From assembly GCA_910588815.1 (NCBI GenBank), contig CAJUQY010000029.1, forward strand, positions 1 through 36,930: DNA of 36,930 nt. Reading direction: 5' to 3'. The notes beneath the pieces were generated by a model. The model was given only the letters and a program-made list of their open reading frames with translations, was not told where the DNA came from and did no database searches. Of the stretch, positions 16,089 to 24,444 are shown one piece after another (the first letter of the stretch is position 1; every line of letters begins with the position of its first letter). The DNA comes from an uncultured Lachnospiraceae bacterium. Its GTDB lineage: Bacteria > Bacillota > Clostridia > Lachnospirales > Lachnospiraceae. Position numbers and translations under genes: made by a program.

Positions 16089-16698
16089 TGGTACAGAAAT
16101 CCTTTATGACAAGGATATCCGGGAGCCGCTTTTTGTGTTTTTGGAGGAAACATACGGCAAGACCAGGATATTGGAAGAAAAGAGGACAGGCAGCGCAAGG
16201 GCGGACGCCGTGATGGTCACGCCGGAAATTTTATATGGCATAGAGATCAAAAGCGATGCGGACACCTACGCAAGGCTGGGGAAGCAGGTCAAAAACTATG
16301 ACTGGTATTATGACCGCAACATTCTTGTTGCAGGTACATCCCATGCAGCACATGTAAAGGAACATGTGCCGGAATGGTGGGGTATCATTACGGTCGAGCC
16401 GGACGAAAATGGAGAGGCTGATTTTTATGTCCTTCGGGAAGCGGATGCCAATCCGAAGGTCAGGGACAGAAGGAAGATTACTATCCTGTGGCGGACGGAA
16501 CTTAACCGGCTTCTGGAAAAAAACGGGCTTCCAAGATATAAGGAGAAGAGCAAGCTTTTTGTACAGGATAAACTGATTGAGAAGGTTCCGGGCGGTATCC
16601 TGTGGCCACAGGCGTACGAGGAGCTTTTCGAGAGGGATTACAATACGATAGGCCAGGAAATAGAAGAGTTCCGCAGGAGTAAGCGGAGGAAAGTATAG
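16051..16698 (+). CDS. sce7726-like PD-(D/E)XK nuclease-fold protein
   Basis: A 215-residue protein (from ATG 16051; ATG 16066 or 16081 are possible). It carries a nuclease-fold active-site pattern: acidic residues near Glu42-Glu43, Asp52 in RADAVMV, and Glu65-Ile-Lys67 in GIEIKSDADTYARLGKQV, then a YDWYYDRNILVAGT strand. This matches the sce7726 family, found in phage, conjugative and defence-related accessory DNA; its function is unknown. It overlaps the small protein gene before it, forming a two-gene cassette. A terminator lies about 210 bases downstream. The DXn-EXK set looks complete, so activity is plausible. Confidence 0.65.
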   Translation: MGLAAMRSRWMADGTEILYDKDIREPLFVFLEETYGKTRILEEKRTGSARADAVMVTPEILYGIEIKSDADTYARLGKQVKNYDWYYDRNILVAGTSHAAHVKEHVPEWWGIITVEPDENGEADFYVLREADANPKVRDRRKITILWRTELNRLLEKNGLPRYKEKSKLFVQDKLIEKVPGGILWPQAYEELFERDYNTIGQEIEEFRRSKRRKV

Positions 16699-16906
16699 AG
16701 GGAAAACGAAAACGGCAGCTGGATCATGCGCGGGCTGGATTGGGGACATCCATATCGAACCCGCACCTGGCAGGATTTTGAGGCGAAAATAACGCCTGTG
16801 AGATTAAAAAAGAATTATTTTTACTGATAGGAATCAGATATGTAGAAATTAAAATCTGAAATTTTAATTTGATGTTTTTGTGCGGGAGACAGGAACTTTA
16901 AAGTGT
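16699..16906. other. intergenic sequence without a recognisable gene
   Basis: Short A+T-rich stretch between the nuclease-like gene and a strong hairpin. A 12-base inverted repeat of A/T-rich sequence (ATTAAAATCTGAAATTTTAAT region, about 16849-16869) is visible but too A+T-rich to interpret. Confidence 0.4.
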
Positions 16907-16959
16907 TTGTGCAGGCGGATTTCTTTAGAATTTCCCGGAAATCTGTCTGCACAATTTTT
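16907..16959 (+). terminator. strong rho-independent terminator
   Basis: Arms 16907-16923 and 16938-16954 form a 17-bp stem with two G-T pairs and a 14-base loop, followed by TTTTT at 16955-16959. It ends rightward transcription from the accessory genes. Its position just beyond the 3' end of the leftward GntR gene means it may also act on that transcript, though the T-run there is weaker. Confidence 0.8.
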
Positions 16960-16994
16960 AATTGGAAATTCTGACATGTCTCCGTAGCAAGGCT

Positions 16995-17741
16995 CTAACG
17001 GATGATGTGGAGCGGGACGCCCTGGGCGGGCCAGCCTTGCATTTCTACAACCAGATCATAACGGTCCGTTCTCAGATATGTCTGTCCATATTCCAGAGGA
17101 AGCGTATGCGTCTGCGCATAGCGGGTGCAGAATAAAAGCGGGGTGCCGGGGGCGACCTTCAGAAGATGGGCCTCTGTAAAGCCGGCCGTGGCCGCCGAAA
17201 TATGTTCTTTGCCGGTGAAGAATACGGCATTGTATTTTTCCTGCAGGAGCTTGTACAAGTCAATCAGTTCCTCCGTATACTGTTCCAGACCGGGGGCAAC
17301 ATCTGTCCGGACATAATTTTTCATCAGCGCAAAAGGGAGAGAATCCGTGCAGAGCAGGCGCTGAACCTGATACACAGGAGTTTTTTCCGGGATCTGAAGC
17401 GCTTCTGCGATTTTCTGGTCTGCAAAAACCTGATCGATATAACAGGAATTCTGCGTGAAGGGTTTTCCGGAATTGTTAAAAATTTCCTGAATGCCTGTAA
17501 TGTTATGGAATTTATAGTAATTTGAGGCAGGGATCGAAGAAATTACTTCTGTTCCTCTTCCTTGTTTTATATGAATAAACCCTTCTTCCGATAAGCGCAG
17601 CATTGCCCGGCGTACGGTAGTACGACTGACGGAAAACTGCTTTTCTAGTACTGGTTCCGGCGGAAGCATGGAACCGACCGGAGCTTCCCCATTTAGAATC
17701 TGTTCCCGGATTGCATTGTAAACTCTCAAATACGCTTTCAT
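16995..17741 (-). CDS. GntR-family (HutC/UTRA type) transcriptional regulator
   Basis: A 248-residue repressor. The N-terminal winged helix is YNAIREQILNGEAPVGSMLP through FSVSRTTVRRAML and GFIHIKQGRGT (about residues 7-70), and the C-terminal UTRA ligand domain fills about 95-240. The ATG at 17741 (MKAYLRVYN) is chosen to match the family start; the 29 residues that could be read upstream lie in A+T-rich control DNA. It diverges from the sugar ABC operon. Three matching palindromes lie in the shared region, so it probably represses that operon in the absence of a sugar or sugar phosphate. Confidence 0.85.
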   Translation of the reverse strand: MKAYLRVYNAIREQILNGEAPVGSMLPPEPVLEKQFSVSRTTVRRAMLRLSEEGFIHIKQGRGTEVISSIPASNYYKFHNITGIQEIFNNSGKPFTQNSCYIDQVFADQKIAEALQIPEKTPVYQVQRLLCTDSLPFALMKNYVRTDVAPGLEQYTEELIDLYKLLQEKYNAVFFTGKEHISAATAGFTEAHLLKVAPGTPLLFCTRYAQTHTLPLEYGQTYLRTDRYDLVVEMQGWPAQGVPLHIIR

Positions 17742-17747
17742 AAATAT

Positions 17748-17785
17748 GTAAACACTCCTGTAAACGTTATATTTTCTGGGTAAAC
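17748..17785. promoter_or_regulatory. cluster of GTAAAC repeats upstream of the GntR gene
   Basis: GTAAAC occurs at 17748, 17760 and 17780 (and once more inside the gene at 17718), all in the same orientation. Directly upstream of the GntR start, they could be an autoregulatory site, but they do not form a palindrome and may be chance in A+T-rich DNA. Confidence 0.3.
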
Positions 17786-17882
17786 AGTACATATATTTAA
17801 AGACGAATGCCATACTATTATAATTCATTCGTAACGAATTTGCAATGAACCGGATAAAAATGTAAAAAAAATAGACGACCTA

Positions 17883-17898
17883 AAACATAATTATGATT
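17883..17898. promoter_or_regulatory. operator-like site 1 (imperfect)
   Basis: AACATA-AT-TATGAT, one mismatch from the palindrome seen twice at 18002-18047. It is closer to the GntR gene and may serve looping or autoregulation. Confidence 0.5.
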
Positions 17899-17991
17899 TT
17901 TCAAGGGGAAAAGATATGCAAATCAAATATTTTGGGAAAATCAATAGTAAAAATGCATAAAAAACGTAAAAATATTTAGGCATATATTCTA

Positions 17992-18020
17992 TTTATAAAC
18001 AAACATAACTATGTTAAAAT
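17992..18020 (+). promoter_or_regulatory. predicted promoter of the ribose-type ABC operon
   Basis: TTTATA at 17992-17997, a 17-base spacer, and TAAAAT at 18015-18020. The -35 is weak. Operator 2 fills the spacer and operator 3 lies just after the expected start of transcription, which is the layout of a repressed promoter. Confidence 0.4.
18001..18015. promoter_or_regulatory. operator-like palindrome 2
   Basis: Perfect arms AACATA and TATGTT around AC (18002-18015), lying between the predicted -35 and -10. Its centre is 32 bases, about three helical turns, from palindrome 3. Confidence 0.65.
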
Positions 18021-18032
18021 AAAATCGTCGAC

Positions 18033-18048
18033 AAACATAATTATGTTT
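18033..18048. promoter_or_regulatory. operator-like palindrome 3, perfect 16-mer
   Basis: AAACATAATTATGTTT is a perfect 16-base palindrome located 47 bases before the binding-protein start. It shares the AACATA/TATGTT arms with the other two sites and is the best candidate for the GntR operator. Confidence 0.7.
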
Positions 18049-18094
18049 AGCGCTGGCATCAGGATATTTGTAAATTTGTGAAGGAGGAGAGAGG

Positions 18095-19150
18095 ATGAGG
18101 AACAAAAAGTTTTTGGCATTCATACTGGCTGCGGCACTGGCGTTCCAAGCTTTGGCCGGCTGCGGCGGATCAGGCGATAAGGCAGAAACAAAGGCGCCGA
18201 CAGAAGCTGCGAAGGAGGAAACCAAAGCTGCGGCAGGAGAAACTTCCGGTCAGGAAAAGAAAGAAGCAACAGGGTTAAAGGTGTACCAGATTTCCGTTAT
18301 GTCCGGCGGGGCCGCTTGGGGACAGGATGAAAAAGGTTTCAACGAGGCATGCGCGGAATTGGGCTGGGAAGGGCAATATCTGGCGCCCAGCGCAGCCAAT
18401 ACGGCTTCAGATATGGTAAATCTCACAGAAACGGCAATTACCAACGGAGCGGATATTATTATGCCTTGCGTGATAGACCCGGATACCTTTGCAGATGTTC
18501 TGGATAGAGCCAAAGAGCGCGGGATCGTCGTGATCGGTCTGGCGGCAGGCGATCCGGACCGCTGCGACGCCATGATCGGAACAGACCCCGTGGATCTTGG
18601 AAGGAATGCCGCAGAGGCGTTGGTAAAGGCTGTTGCAGAAGACGAAGAAATCAATGTATGCACCATGCAGACACTGCTCACCAACACAGGCCAGAATGAC
18701 CAGAGACAGGCTTTTGAGGAACGTTTAAAGGAACTGCGCCCGGACGCGAATATAGTCAGTTACGAAGAGTGCGATTCCAGTGCGACGAAGGCGGCGGACA
18801 AGCTGTCTGCACTGTATCTGGCACATCCGGAGTTAAACGGTGTGGTTTCCTTTGACAGTTATGCAGGTCTTGGCGGCGCTGCATTTGTAGAGGAAAAAAG
18901 TTTGCAGGACAGCTTCCACGTAATCGGAATTGACGATGCGCCGGAGATCTTACGTGCCATTCAGAACGGAACCATGGATTGTACAGTAGCCCAGATGTGG
19001 CACGATATCGGTTATCAGTCCTGCTATCTTGCCAAGACGATCTATGAGGGCGGAGATTATGAATACGATAACGGTATCGGAACCTCCATTATTTTCGCCG
19101 AAGATGTAGATAACTGGGTAGAAACCTACGGAATTGACATGTCTGAATAA
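18095..19150 (+). CDS. ribose/galactose-type sugar ABC binding lipoprotein
   Basis: A 351-residue lipoprotein with a lipobox ending at Cys23 (ALAGC), a charged Ala/Glu/Lys/Thr linker to about residue 60, and a periplasmic-binding-protein-4 (RbsB-like) fold. Typical blocks are the SGGAAWGQDEKGFNEACAEL start, AITNGADIIMPC, the GTDPVDLGRNAAEAL strand, and FDSYAGLGGAAFVEE with IGIDDAP. It delivers a monosaccharide-like ligand to the permease and ATPase encoded next. A terminator-like hairpin follows its stop, so it is probably made in excess of them. Ribosome site AAGGAGGAG. Confidence 0.9.
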   Translation: MRNKKFLAFILAAALAFQALAGCGGSGDKAETKAPTEAAKEETKAAAGETSGQEKKEATGLKVYQISVMSGGAAWGQDEKGFNEACAELGWEGQYLAPSAANTASDMVNLTETAITNGADIIMPCVIDPDTFADVLDRAKERGIVVIGLAAGDPDRCDAMIGTDPVDLGRNAAEALVKAVAEDEEINVCTMQTLLTNTGQNDQRQAFEERLKELRPDANIVSYEECDSSATKAADKLSALYLAHPELNGVVSFDSYAGLGGAAFVEEKSLQDSFHVIGIDDAPEILRAIQNGTMDCTVAQMWHDIGYQSCYLAKTIYEGGDYEYDNGIGTSIIFAEDVDNWVETYGIDMSE

Positions 19151-19160
19151 ACTGCCATAT

Positions 19161-19200
19161 AAAAAGGCCGCGTCAGCTTTTCATGTGGTGCGGCCTTTTT
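19161..19200 (+). terminator. internal (partial) terminator after the binding-protein gene
   Basis: Perfect 11-bp stem, AAAAAGGCCGC (19161-19171) with GCGGCCTTTTT (19190-19200), and an 18-base loop. It sits inside an obvious transport operon, so it probably stops only part of the transcripts. Confidence 0.8.
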
Positions 19201-19222
19201 ACTTATCGCGAGGAGGGAATCT

Positions 19223-20215
19223 ATGGAGAATCAAAATGAAAAGAAAATGCAGTCAGGGATGTCAAAAGCCGTAAAGGCTTTGCTGCAGAAGCCGGAGATG
19301 GGTACCGTTCTTCCACTGGCGATCCTGATGTTGGCAGTGGCAATTGTCAACGCCAGCTTTTTTAATATGACCAATATTCTGGATATTCTTCGGACAGCCG
19401 GCTTTTCCTTTATTGTGGCGGTGCCGATCACCTTTTTGATGTCGTCAGGCGGCATGGATCTGTCCATCGGCGCAATTACCAGCTTTGGCGGTGTGATCTG
19501 CGCATTTGCCCTTAAGGCGGGAATGCCCCTTCCGGTGGCGGTGATCCTTGCTCTGGCGGCGGGCAGTCTCGTTGGCTTCCTGAATGGCGTAATCATTGTC
19601 AAATATGCACTTCCTGCATTTATTGCCACACTGGGAATGCAATATGTGGTAAACGGTATTATCGCGATTACGACAGAAGCTTTGGCCATTTCCGGTTTTT
19701 CGGACAGCTTTAAGGCCCTTAGCCAGACGAAGGTAGGCGGTGTAGTCCCTATGCCGGTTATTTATGCGATCCTAATCGGAATTGTCGGACATATAGTCTT
19801 ATCCAGGACGAAATTTGGGCGGAGCGTACTGGCCATCGGCGGAAACAGAGAAACGGCTTATCTGGCCGGCATCAATGTACGGGCAAAACAGATCATGGTT
19901 TATACGGCAGTGGGCTTTTTCTCCGCTCTTTCCGGAATCCTGATTGCTTCCCGTTTCGCTACGGCGCAGCCGGCGGCGGGAACCGGTACGGAGCTTACCA
20001 TTATGGCTTCTGTTATCATCGGAGGAACGTCCATGTTCGGCGGCCAGGGAACCATTATCGGCTCGGCCCTTGGCTGTATTTTGTTTGCTGCCATTCAAAA
20101 TGCACTGATTGTTATGGGTATTTCTACTTTCTGGCAGAATCTGATTTTCGGCATCATTTTGCTGGTTGCAATTTTCATTGACAAATACCGCCGGAAAAAG
20201 GGCGGAGAGGAATAA
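19223..20215 (+). CDS. ribose-type sugar ABC permease
   Basis: A 330-residue membrane protein of the RbsC/BPD_transp_2 family with about eight to ten hydrophobic segments. Family blocks seen are MSSGGMDLSIGAITSFGGV, LNGVIIVKYALPAFIATLGM, TKFGRSVLAIGGNRETAYLAGI (the ATPase-contact loop) and IIGGTSMFGGQGTIIGS. It forms the homodimeric channel of the importer. AGGAGGGAA precedes the start, and the ATPase gene follows 20 bases after its stop. Confidence 0.93.
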   Translation: MENQNEKKMQSGMSKAVKALLQKPEMGTVLPLAILMLAVAIVNASFFNMTNILDILRTAGFSFIVAVPITFLMSSGGMDLSIGAITSFGGVICAFALKAGMPLPVAVILALAAGSLVGFLNGVIIVKYALPAFIATLGMQYVVNGIIAITTEALAISGFSDSFKALSQTKVGGVVPMPVIYAILIGIVGHIVLSRTKFGRSVLAIGGNRETAYLAGINVRAKQIMVYTAVGFFSALSGILIASRFATAQPAAGTGTELTIMASVIIGGTSMFGGQGTIIGSALGCILFAAIQNALIVMGISTFWQNLIFGIILLVAIFIDKYRRKKGGEE

Positions 20216-20235
20216 CCCGGAAAGGAGTGTGCATC

Positions 20236-21750
20236 GTGAATAAAGTCATATTGGAAATGCGCCATATTACGAAACGTTTTCCGGGCGTGACGGCGCTTAA
20301 AGACGTGTCGATTCAGTTGTCGGAAGGAGAAGTGCTGGCGATCTGCGGGGAAAACGGTGCCGGGAAATCCACACTGATGAAGGTCTTAAGCGGTACTTAT
20401 ACCAACAAAGATTACGAGGGCGAAATCTGGATCGACGGGGAAAAGAAAGAGTTTACCTCTGTCCGGGTGGCGGAGGAGTGCGGCATTGAAATGGTGTACC
20501 AGGAACTGAATATGATGCTGGACGCCAGCATTGCCGAGAATGTGTTCGTAGGAAACCTCCCCGGTAAAGGACGGTTTGTAGATTATAGGGCCCTGTATGC
20601 CAATACAGAAAAGATTTTAAATCAGATTGGGTTAAAGATTTCTCCGAAGGAACATGTGCGGAACCTGAACAGCGGACAGATGCAGATGTTAGCCATTATG
20701 CGGGCGCTCCGTAAAAATCCGAGGATTATCGTTATGGACGAGCCGACCAGCGCGTTGTCTGACGTAGAGGTCGATATGCTGATGGAATTTTTGAATACAC
20801 TCCGGAAGCAGGGGATCGCCTGTATTTTCATTACCCACAAGCTGGAAGAGGTATTCCGCATTGCCGACCGGGTGGTGGTCATGCGGGACGGGCAGTTTAT
20901 TTCCGGCCGGCCGGTAAAAGAGGTGGAGCAGAAGCAGTTGATTGAAGAGATGGTGGGACGGAAGGTAGAAAACCTCTACCCCAAGGAAACTGTGGAAATC
21001 GGTGAAGAGGTTTTGCGGGTGGAGGGGCTGACGGTGCCTCACCCGACGATTTTGGGAAAAAATATTGTAGAGGATATAGAGTTTACTCTGCATAAGGGAG
21101 AGATCCTTGGCCTTGGGGGTCTGGTGGGAGCCGGACGGAGCGAGGTTTTGGGAGCTATATTTGGACAGATTACCAGAGGTGTGAAAAAAAAGGTGTTTGT
21201 CCATGGAAAAGAGGTTACGATCAATAGGCCAAAGGACGCTATTCGGGCGGGACTTGGATTTGTGACGGAGGAGAGAAAGCGCTCCGGCTTTGTATGGGTA
21301 TTAAGCGTGCGGGAAAACCTGACCCTCTGCGCATTGCCGAATCTGCCAAAAAAATATTTCATTGACCGGAAGGCGGAACGGGAGAAAGCGGCGGGGATGT
21401 TCGGGAGGCTCCGGGTAAAAGCCCCGTCTCTGGAAACGATTATTGTCAATTTGTCGGGAGGAAACCAGCAGAAGGTGGTGCTTGGCAAGTGGCTGCTGGC
21501 CCAGCCGGAAATTCTGTTTGTGGACGAGCCGACCAAGGGAATCGACGTGGGCGCGAAGGCGGAAATTTATAAGCTGATGACCGAATTGGCAAAAAGCGGA
21601 ATTTCGATTATCATGGTCTCCTCTGACATGCCGGAGCTGACTGCCATGAGCGACCGCTGTCTGGTTTTGAGCAATGGGCATATTACCGGGGAATTTAACC
21701 GGGAGGAGATTTCTCAGGAAAATATTATGCGGGCAGCGATTGCCCAATAG
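20236..21750 (+). CDS. sugar ABC ATPase with two nucleotide-binding domains (RbsA/MglA type)
   Basis: A 504-residue fused double ATPase. Domain 1 has Walker A CGENGAGKST, signature NSGQMQM and Walker B IIVMDEPTSAL. Domain 2 has the degenerate Walker A GLVGAGRSEVL normal for RbsA-type proteins, signature LSGGNQQKVV and Walker B ILFVDEPTKGIDVG. A single polypeptide powers one importer. The GTG at 20236 is the likely start because AAAGGAG (20221-20227) is eight bases upstream; the in-frame GTG at 20227 overlaps that site. Next gene starts 25 bases after the stop. Confidence 0.93.
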   Translation: MNKVILEMRHITKRFPGVTALKDVSIQLSEGEVLAICGENGAGKSTLMKVLSGTYTNKDYEGEIWIDGEKKEFTSVRVAEECGIEMVYQELNMMLDASIAENVFVGNLPGKGRFVDYRALYANTEKILNQIGLKISPKEHVRNLNSGQMQMLAIMRALRKNPRIIVMDEPTSALSDVEVDMLMEFLNTLRKQGIACIFITHKLEEVFRIADRVVVMRDGQFISGRPVKEVEQKQLIEEMVGRKVENLYPKETVEIGEEVLRVEGLTVPHPTILGKNIVEDIEFTLHKGEILGLGGLVGAGRSEVLGAIFGQITRGVKKKVFVHGKEVTINRPKDAIRAGLGFVTEERKRSGFVWVLSVRENLTLCALPNLPKKYFIDRKAEREKAAGMFGRLRVKAPSLETIIVNLSGGNQQKVVLGKWLLAQPEILFVDEPTKGIDVGAKAEIYKLMTELAKSGISIIMVSSDMPELTAMSDRCLVLSNGHITGEFNREEISQENIMRAAIAQ

Positions 21751-21775
21751 GGGCTTTGGGGAGAGGAGGAATCAC

Positions 21776-22564
21776 ATGAGAACCGTACAGTTTGAATATC
21801 TGAGGCCGGAAGAGATTCTTAAGGAGCAAGAGCGGTGTTCAATCGCATATCTGCCGGTGGGGCCGTTGGAATGGCACGGGCCGGCCATGCCCTTTGGAAC
21901 CGATCCCCTTGCGGCCTGGGAGGTGGCAAAAAGAGCGGCCAGACAGACGGGCGGCGTGGTGCTTCCGCCGGTGTTCATCGGGACAGAGCGGGAGAGAAGC
22001 CCGAAGCTCTTAGAGGATGCGGGCTTTGAGGATACCGGAATTTATGTAAAAGGGATGGATGTGCCGAAGAATACGATGGCAAGCTTTTATACGCCGGAAG
22101 AAATCTTTGGCGTGATCGTGAGAGAATATCTGCGCCTTTTGGTGAAACAGGGCTACAGACTCATTGTGATTGTCAACGGGCACGGGGCTGCAGGACAAGT
22201 GGAGACGTTAAACCGTCTGGCAGTGGAATTTTCCAATGAGACAAAGAGCCGTGTTATCAATGTTATGGGGATTGCACCTTATGATCCGAAGGATCAGGAC
22301 CGCGGCCATGCGACAAGGTGTGAGACATCCATTCAGATGGCTTTGGATGCGGACAACGTAGATCTTGAAAAGCTTCCGGCCAAACCGGAAAAATTAAAAA
22401 GTATGGACTGGGGTATCATGGACGGCTGTACTTTTGAGGGGAATCCTCCAAAGGACAAATGCGTAGTCTTTGATCCGCGGGATGCGACGGCAGAGACCGG
22501 CGAAAAATACCTGGAGGCCAGTGCGGCCTTTGTGGCGGACGAGGCGCGAAAGGCTTATGAATAA
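21776..22564 (+). CDS. creatininase-family amidohydrolase
   Basis: A 262-residue protein with the metal-site motifs of the creatininase superfamily: VGPLEWHGP (Glu-x-His), Asp in FGTDPLAAW, the VNGHGAAGQ histidine, and RGHATRCETS with the acidic ligand. Members hydrolyse cyclic amides or act on cofactor precursors, and several sit in sugar or sugar-acid operons with unassigned roles. AGAGGAGGAA precedes ATG 21776; a longer frame from 21674 lies in the ATPase gene. Its last eight bases overlap the next gene, so the two are coupled. The substrate may be a lactam or lactone form of what the importer carries. Confidence 0.8.
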   Translation: MRTVQFEYLRPEEILKEQERCSIAYLPVGPLEWHGPAMPFGTDPLAAWEVAKRAARQTGGVVLPPVFIGTERERSPKLLEDAGFEDTGIYVKGMDVPKNTMASFYTPEEIFGVIVREYLRLLVKQGYRLIVIVNGHGAAGQVETLNRLAVEFSNETKSRVINVMGIAPYDPKDQDRGHATRCETSIQMALDADNVDLEKLPAKPEKLKSMDWGIMDGCTFEGNPPKDKCVVFDPRDATAETGEKYLEASAAFVADEARKAYE

Positions 22565-23531
22565 AACAGCTTGCAAATCGGGGGAGCTTCTCCTGCGGAC
22601 AGGGGATCTGGAGGTGCGGCTCAGGAAACCAGAAGTGTTCAGTGAACGTTTTGCGCAGGTTGGCGTTGTGGAGCAGGTGACGCTTCATGGAAAGCACTGC
22701 TTTTGCCAGCCGGAGCAGAAGCTTATGGAGAGGGCGACATGTCATGGAGTGGGGCTGTGCAGTGAATTTGTCTGGGATGAGCTGGCAAAGGAGGCAGCGC
22801 CGGGGGAGTTTTTTCCAAAGCTTGGCGTGGGCCTTCTGCGCCAGCGCCCGGAGGGCGGGGCCTATGATATGTGGAAGCATTACGAGGTCACGCCGTTTCC
22901 GGCCAGCGTACACATAATGGAACATAAAGCGGTATTTGAACAGGAACCGATTCCCTGTATGGGAGTGGCTGCAAGGCTTACCAGAATTGTGGAAGTCTGC
23001 CGGAATCTTCTGACAATCACGACGACTCTGGAAAATACAGGAGAGAGATCGCTTTCTTTACAGGAGTACCAGCACAATTTTGTGGCAGTCGACGACCTGC
23101 CGGTTGGACCGGGCTATCGGCTGGAGATTCCCTTTGACGGCAGTTTGGAAAAGATTTCTGAAAGCACGGTGAGGATCGAGGATTACCATACGTCTGTTCC
23201 TGGAGTTATAAAAACGGACGGGAAGGTGATTTTATGGAAAAAAACCATGAACCAGACAGCATGCCATAAGGTAACGGGACAGGAGAAAATCCTGCCTTGT
23301 GACATTTATAGCTGGAAAATGTCTCATGATGATTGTGAGGCGAGTGTGAGCGAGACGGTACAGTTTGTTCCGTCCGGACTGGTGATCTGGGGGATTGAAC
23401 ACTGTATGTGCGCGGAGGTATATGGACGATGGGATGTGGAACCAGGAGAGAGGCAGACCCTTGTCCGAACCTGGAGGTTTGAGGATAATCTGACAGATAA
23501 ACTGTTTGGAACGGAGATGGAAAGGCAGTAA
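22557..23531 (+). CDS. conserved hypothetical protein, possibly mutarotase-like
   Basis: A 324-residue protein, mostly beta-strand by its alternating pattern, without a signal or membrane segment. Features are GVGLCSEFVWDELAKE near residue 70, FFPKLGVGLLRQ near 94, a conserved-looking YDMWKHYEVTPFPASV, and a mid-protein LTRIVEVCRNLLTITTTLENTG strand pair. The last resembles the 'long-lived linear chain, T-L-x-N-x-G' strands of aldose-1-epimerase-type beta sandwiches. I suggest a carbohydrate-binding or mutarotase-like fold, with low certainty. It starts inside the creatininase gene, and the next gene begins one base after its stop, so it is embedded in the operon. Confidence 0.45.
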   Translation: MNKTACKSGELLLRTGDLEVRLRKPEVFSERFAQVGVVEQVTLHGKHCFCQPEQKLMERATCHGVGLCSEFVWDELAKEAAPGEFFPKLGVGLLRQRPEGGAYDMWKHYEVTPFPASVHIMEHKAVFEQEPIPCMGVAARLTRIVEVCRNLLTITTTLENTGERSLSLQEYQHNFVAVDDLPVGPGYRLEIPFDGSLEKISESTVRIEDYHTSVPGVIKTDGKVILWKKTMNQTACHKVTGQEKILPCDIYSWKMSHDDCEASVSETVQFVPSGLVIWGIEHCMCAEVYGRWDVEPGERQTLVRTWRFEDNLTDKLFGTEMERQ

Positions 23532-23532
23532 T

Positions 23533-24444
23533 ATGGAAAGAAAAAAAGCAGTGGTAACGGGCGCGAGCCGGGGAATCGGAAAAGGGATTGCGCGTGTTCT
23601 GGCAGCAGAGGGATATGACCTGGCGCTTTCTTATCATTCCAAAGAGGAGGAAGCGCAAAAGGTAAAAACCGAGCTGGAACAGGCATATGGAGTACGGTGT
23701 TTTCTTTTTCAGGCAAAGCTGGAGGCAGATGGCGCAGGAGTCCGGTTGTTTAAAGAAGCGTCGGAACGACTGGGCAGGGTAGACCTTTTAGTAAACAATG
23801 CCGGCATTACCAAGTTTGAACATATTTTGGATCTGACAGAAGAAACGCTGGATCTTCTGATCGCGCTGGATTTTAGGAATTATATTCTGATGATCAGGGA
23901 GGCCGCCCGCCACATGGCTGAAAACGGTGTGAGAGGAAGCGTTGTCAATATCACGTCGTCCAGAGGGGAACGGGCATACCCGCAGGACGCAGTATATGGG
24001 GGACTGAAGGCGGGGCTAAACCGGGCTATTCAATCCATGGCGCTGGATGTGGCTCCTTACGGCATCCGGATCAACAATGTAGCGCCTGGAGCGATCCGCA
24101 TCCGCACCAGAGAAGAAATCCTTCAGGACGACCGGCTGGAAGTACAAGAGGATTTCTGGGATAGGTTAGGACAGCGGATTCCCCTGGAACGTTCTGGCAT
24201 GCCGGAGGATATTGGAAAAGCCGTGGCGTTTCTGGCCTCTGACGCAGCTTCTTATATTACAGGAGTGACACTCAGGGTAGACGGCGGCCTGGCAATTCCG
24301 GGAATGCCGGAGGCAGAGACAGACGCGCGGGAAGACCGCGGCTGGGGGTATCATAAAGCGGCCTGGCCAGAGATAAAGAAAAAAAGCAGCGATATGCCTG
24401 GAAATGCAGGAAAACAGAGAGGACAAGTATATGGGACAGATTAA
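23533..24444 (+). CDS. short-chain dehydrogenase/reductase with C-terminal tail
   Basis: A 303-residue SDR: TGASRGIG (9-16), NNAG (88-91), catalytic Ser near 142-143, and Tyr155/Lys159 in YGGLK, an unusual filling of the Y-x-x-x-K motif (YSASK is common). After the usual end at RVDGG it has about 35 extra residues, rich in charged side chains, that overlap the next gene's start. The tail may be real or simply read-through to the next stop. Likely oxidises or reduces the sugar, lactone or sugar acid of this pathway. ATG 23533 follows the previous stop directly. Confidence 0.87.
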   Translation: MERKKAVVTGASRGIGKGIARVLAAEGYDLALSYHSKEEEAQKVKTELEQAYGVRCFLFQAKLEADGAGVRLFKEASERLGRVDLLVNNAGITKFEHILDLTEETLDLLIALDFRNYILMIREAARHMAENGVRGSVVNITSSRGERAYPQDAVYGGLKAGLNRAIQSMALDVAPYGIRINNVAPGAIRIRTREEILQDDRLEVQEDFWDRLGQRIPLERSGMPEDIGKAVAFLASDAASYITGVTLRVDGGLAIPGMPEAETDAREDRGWGYHKAAWPEIKKKSSDMPGNAGKQRGQVYGTD

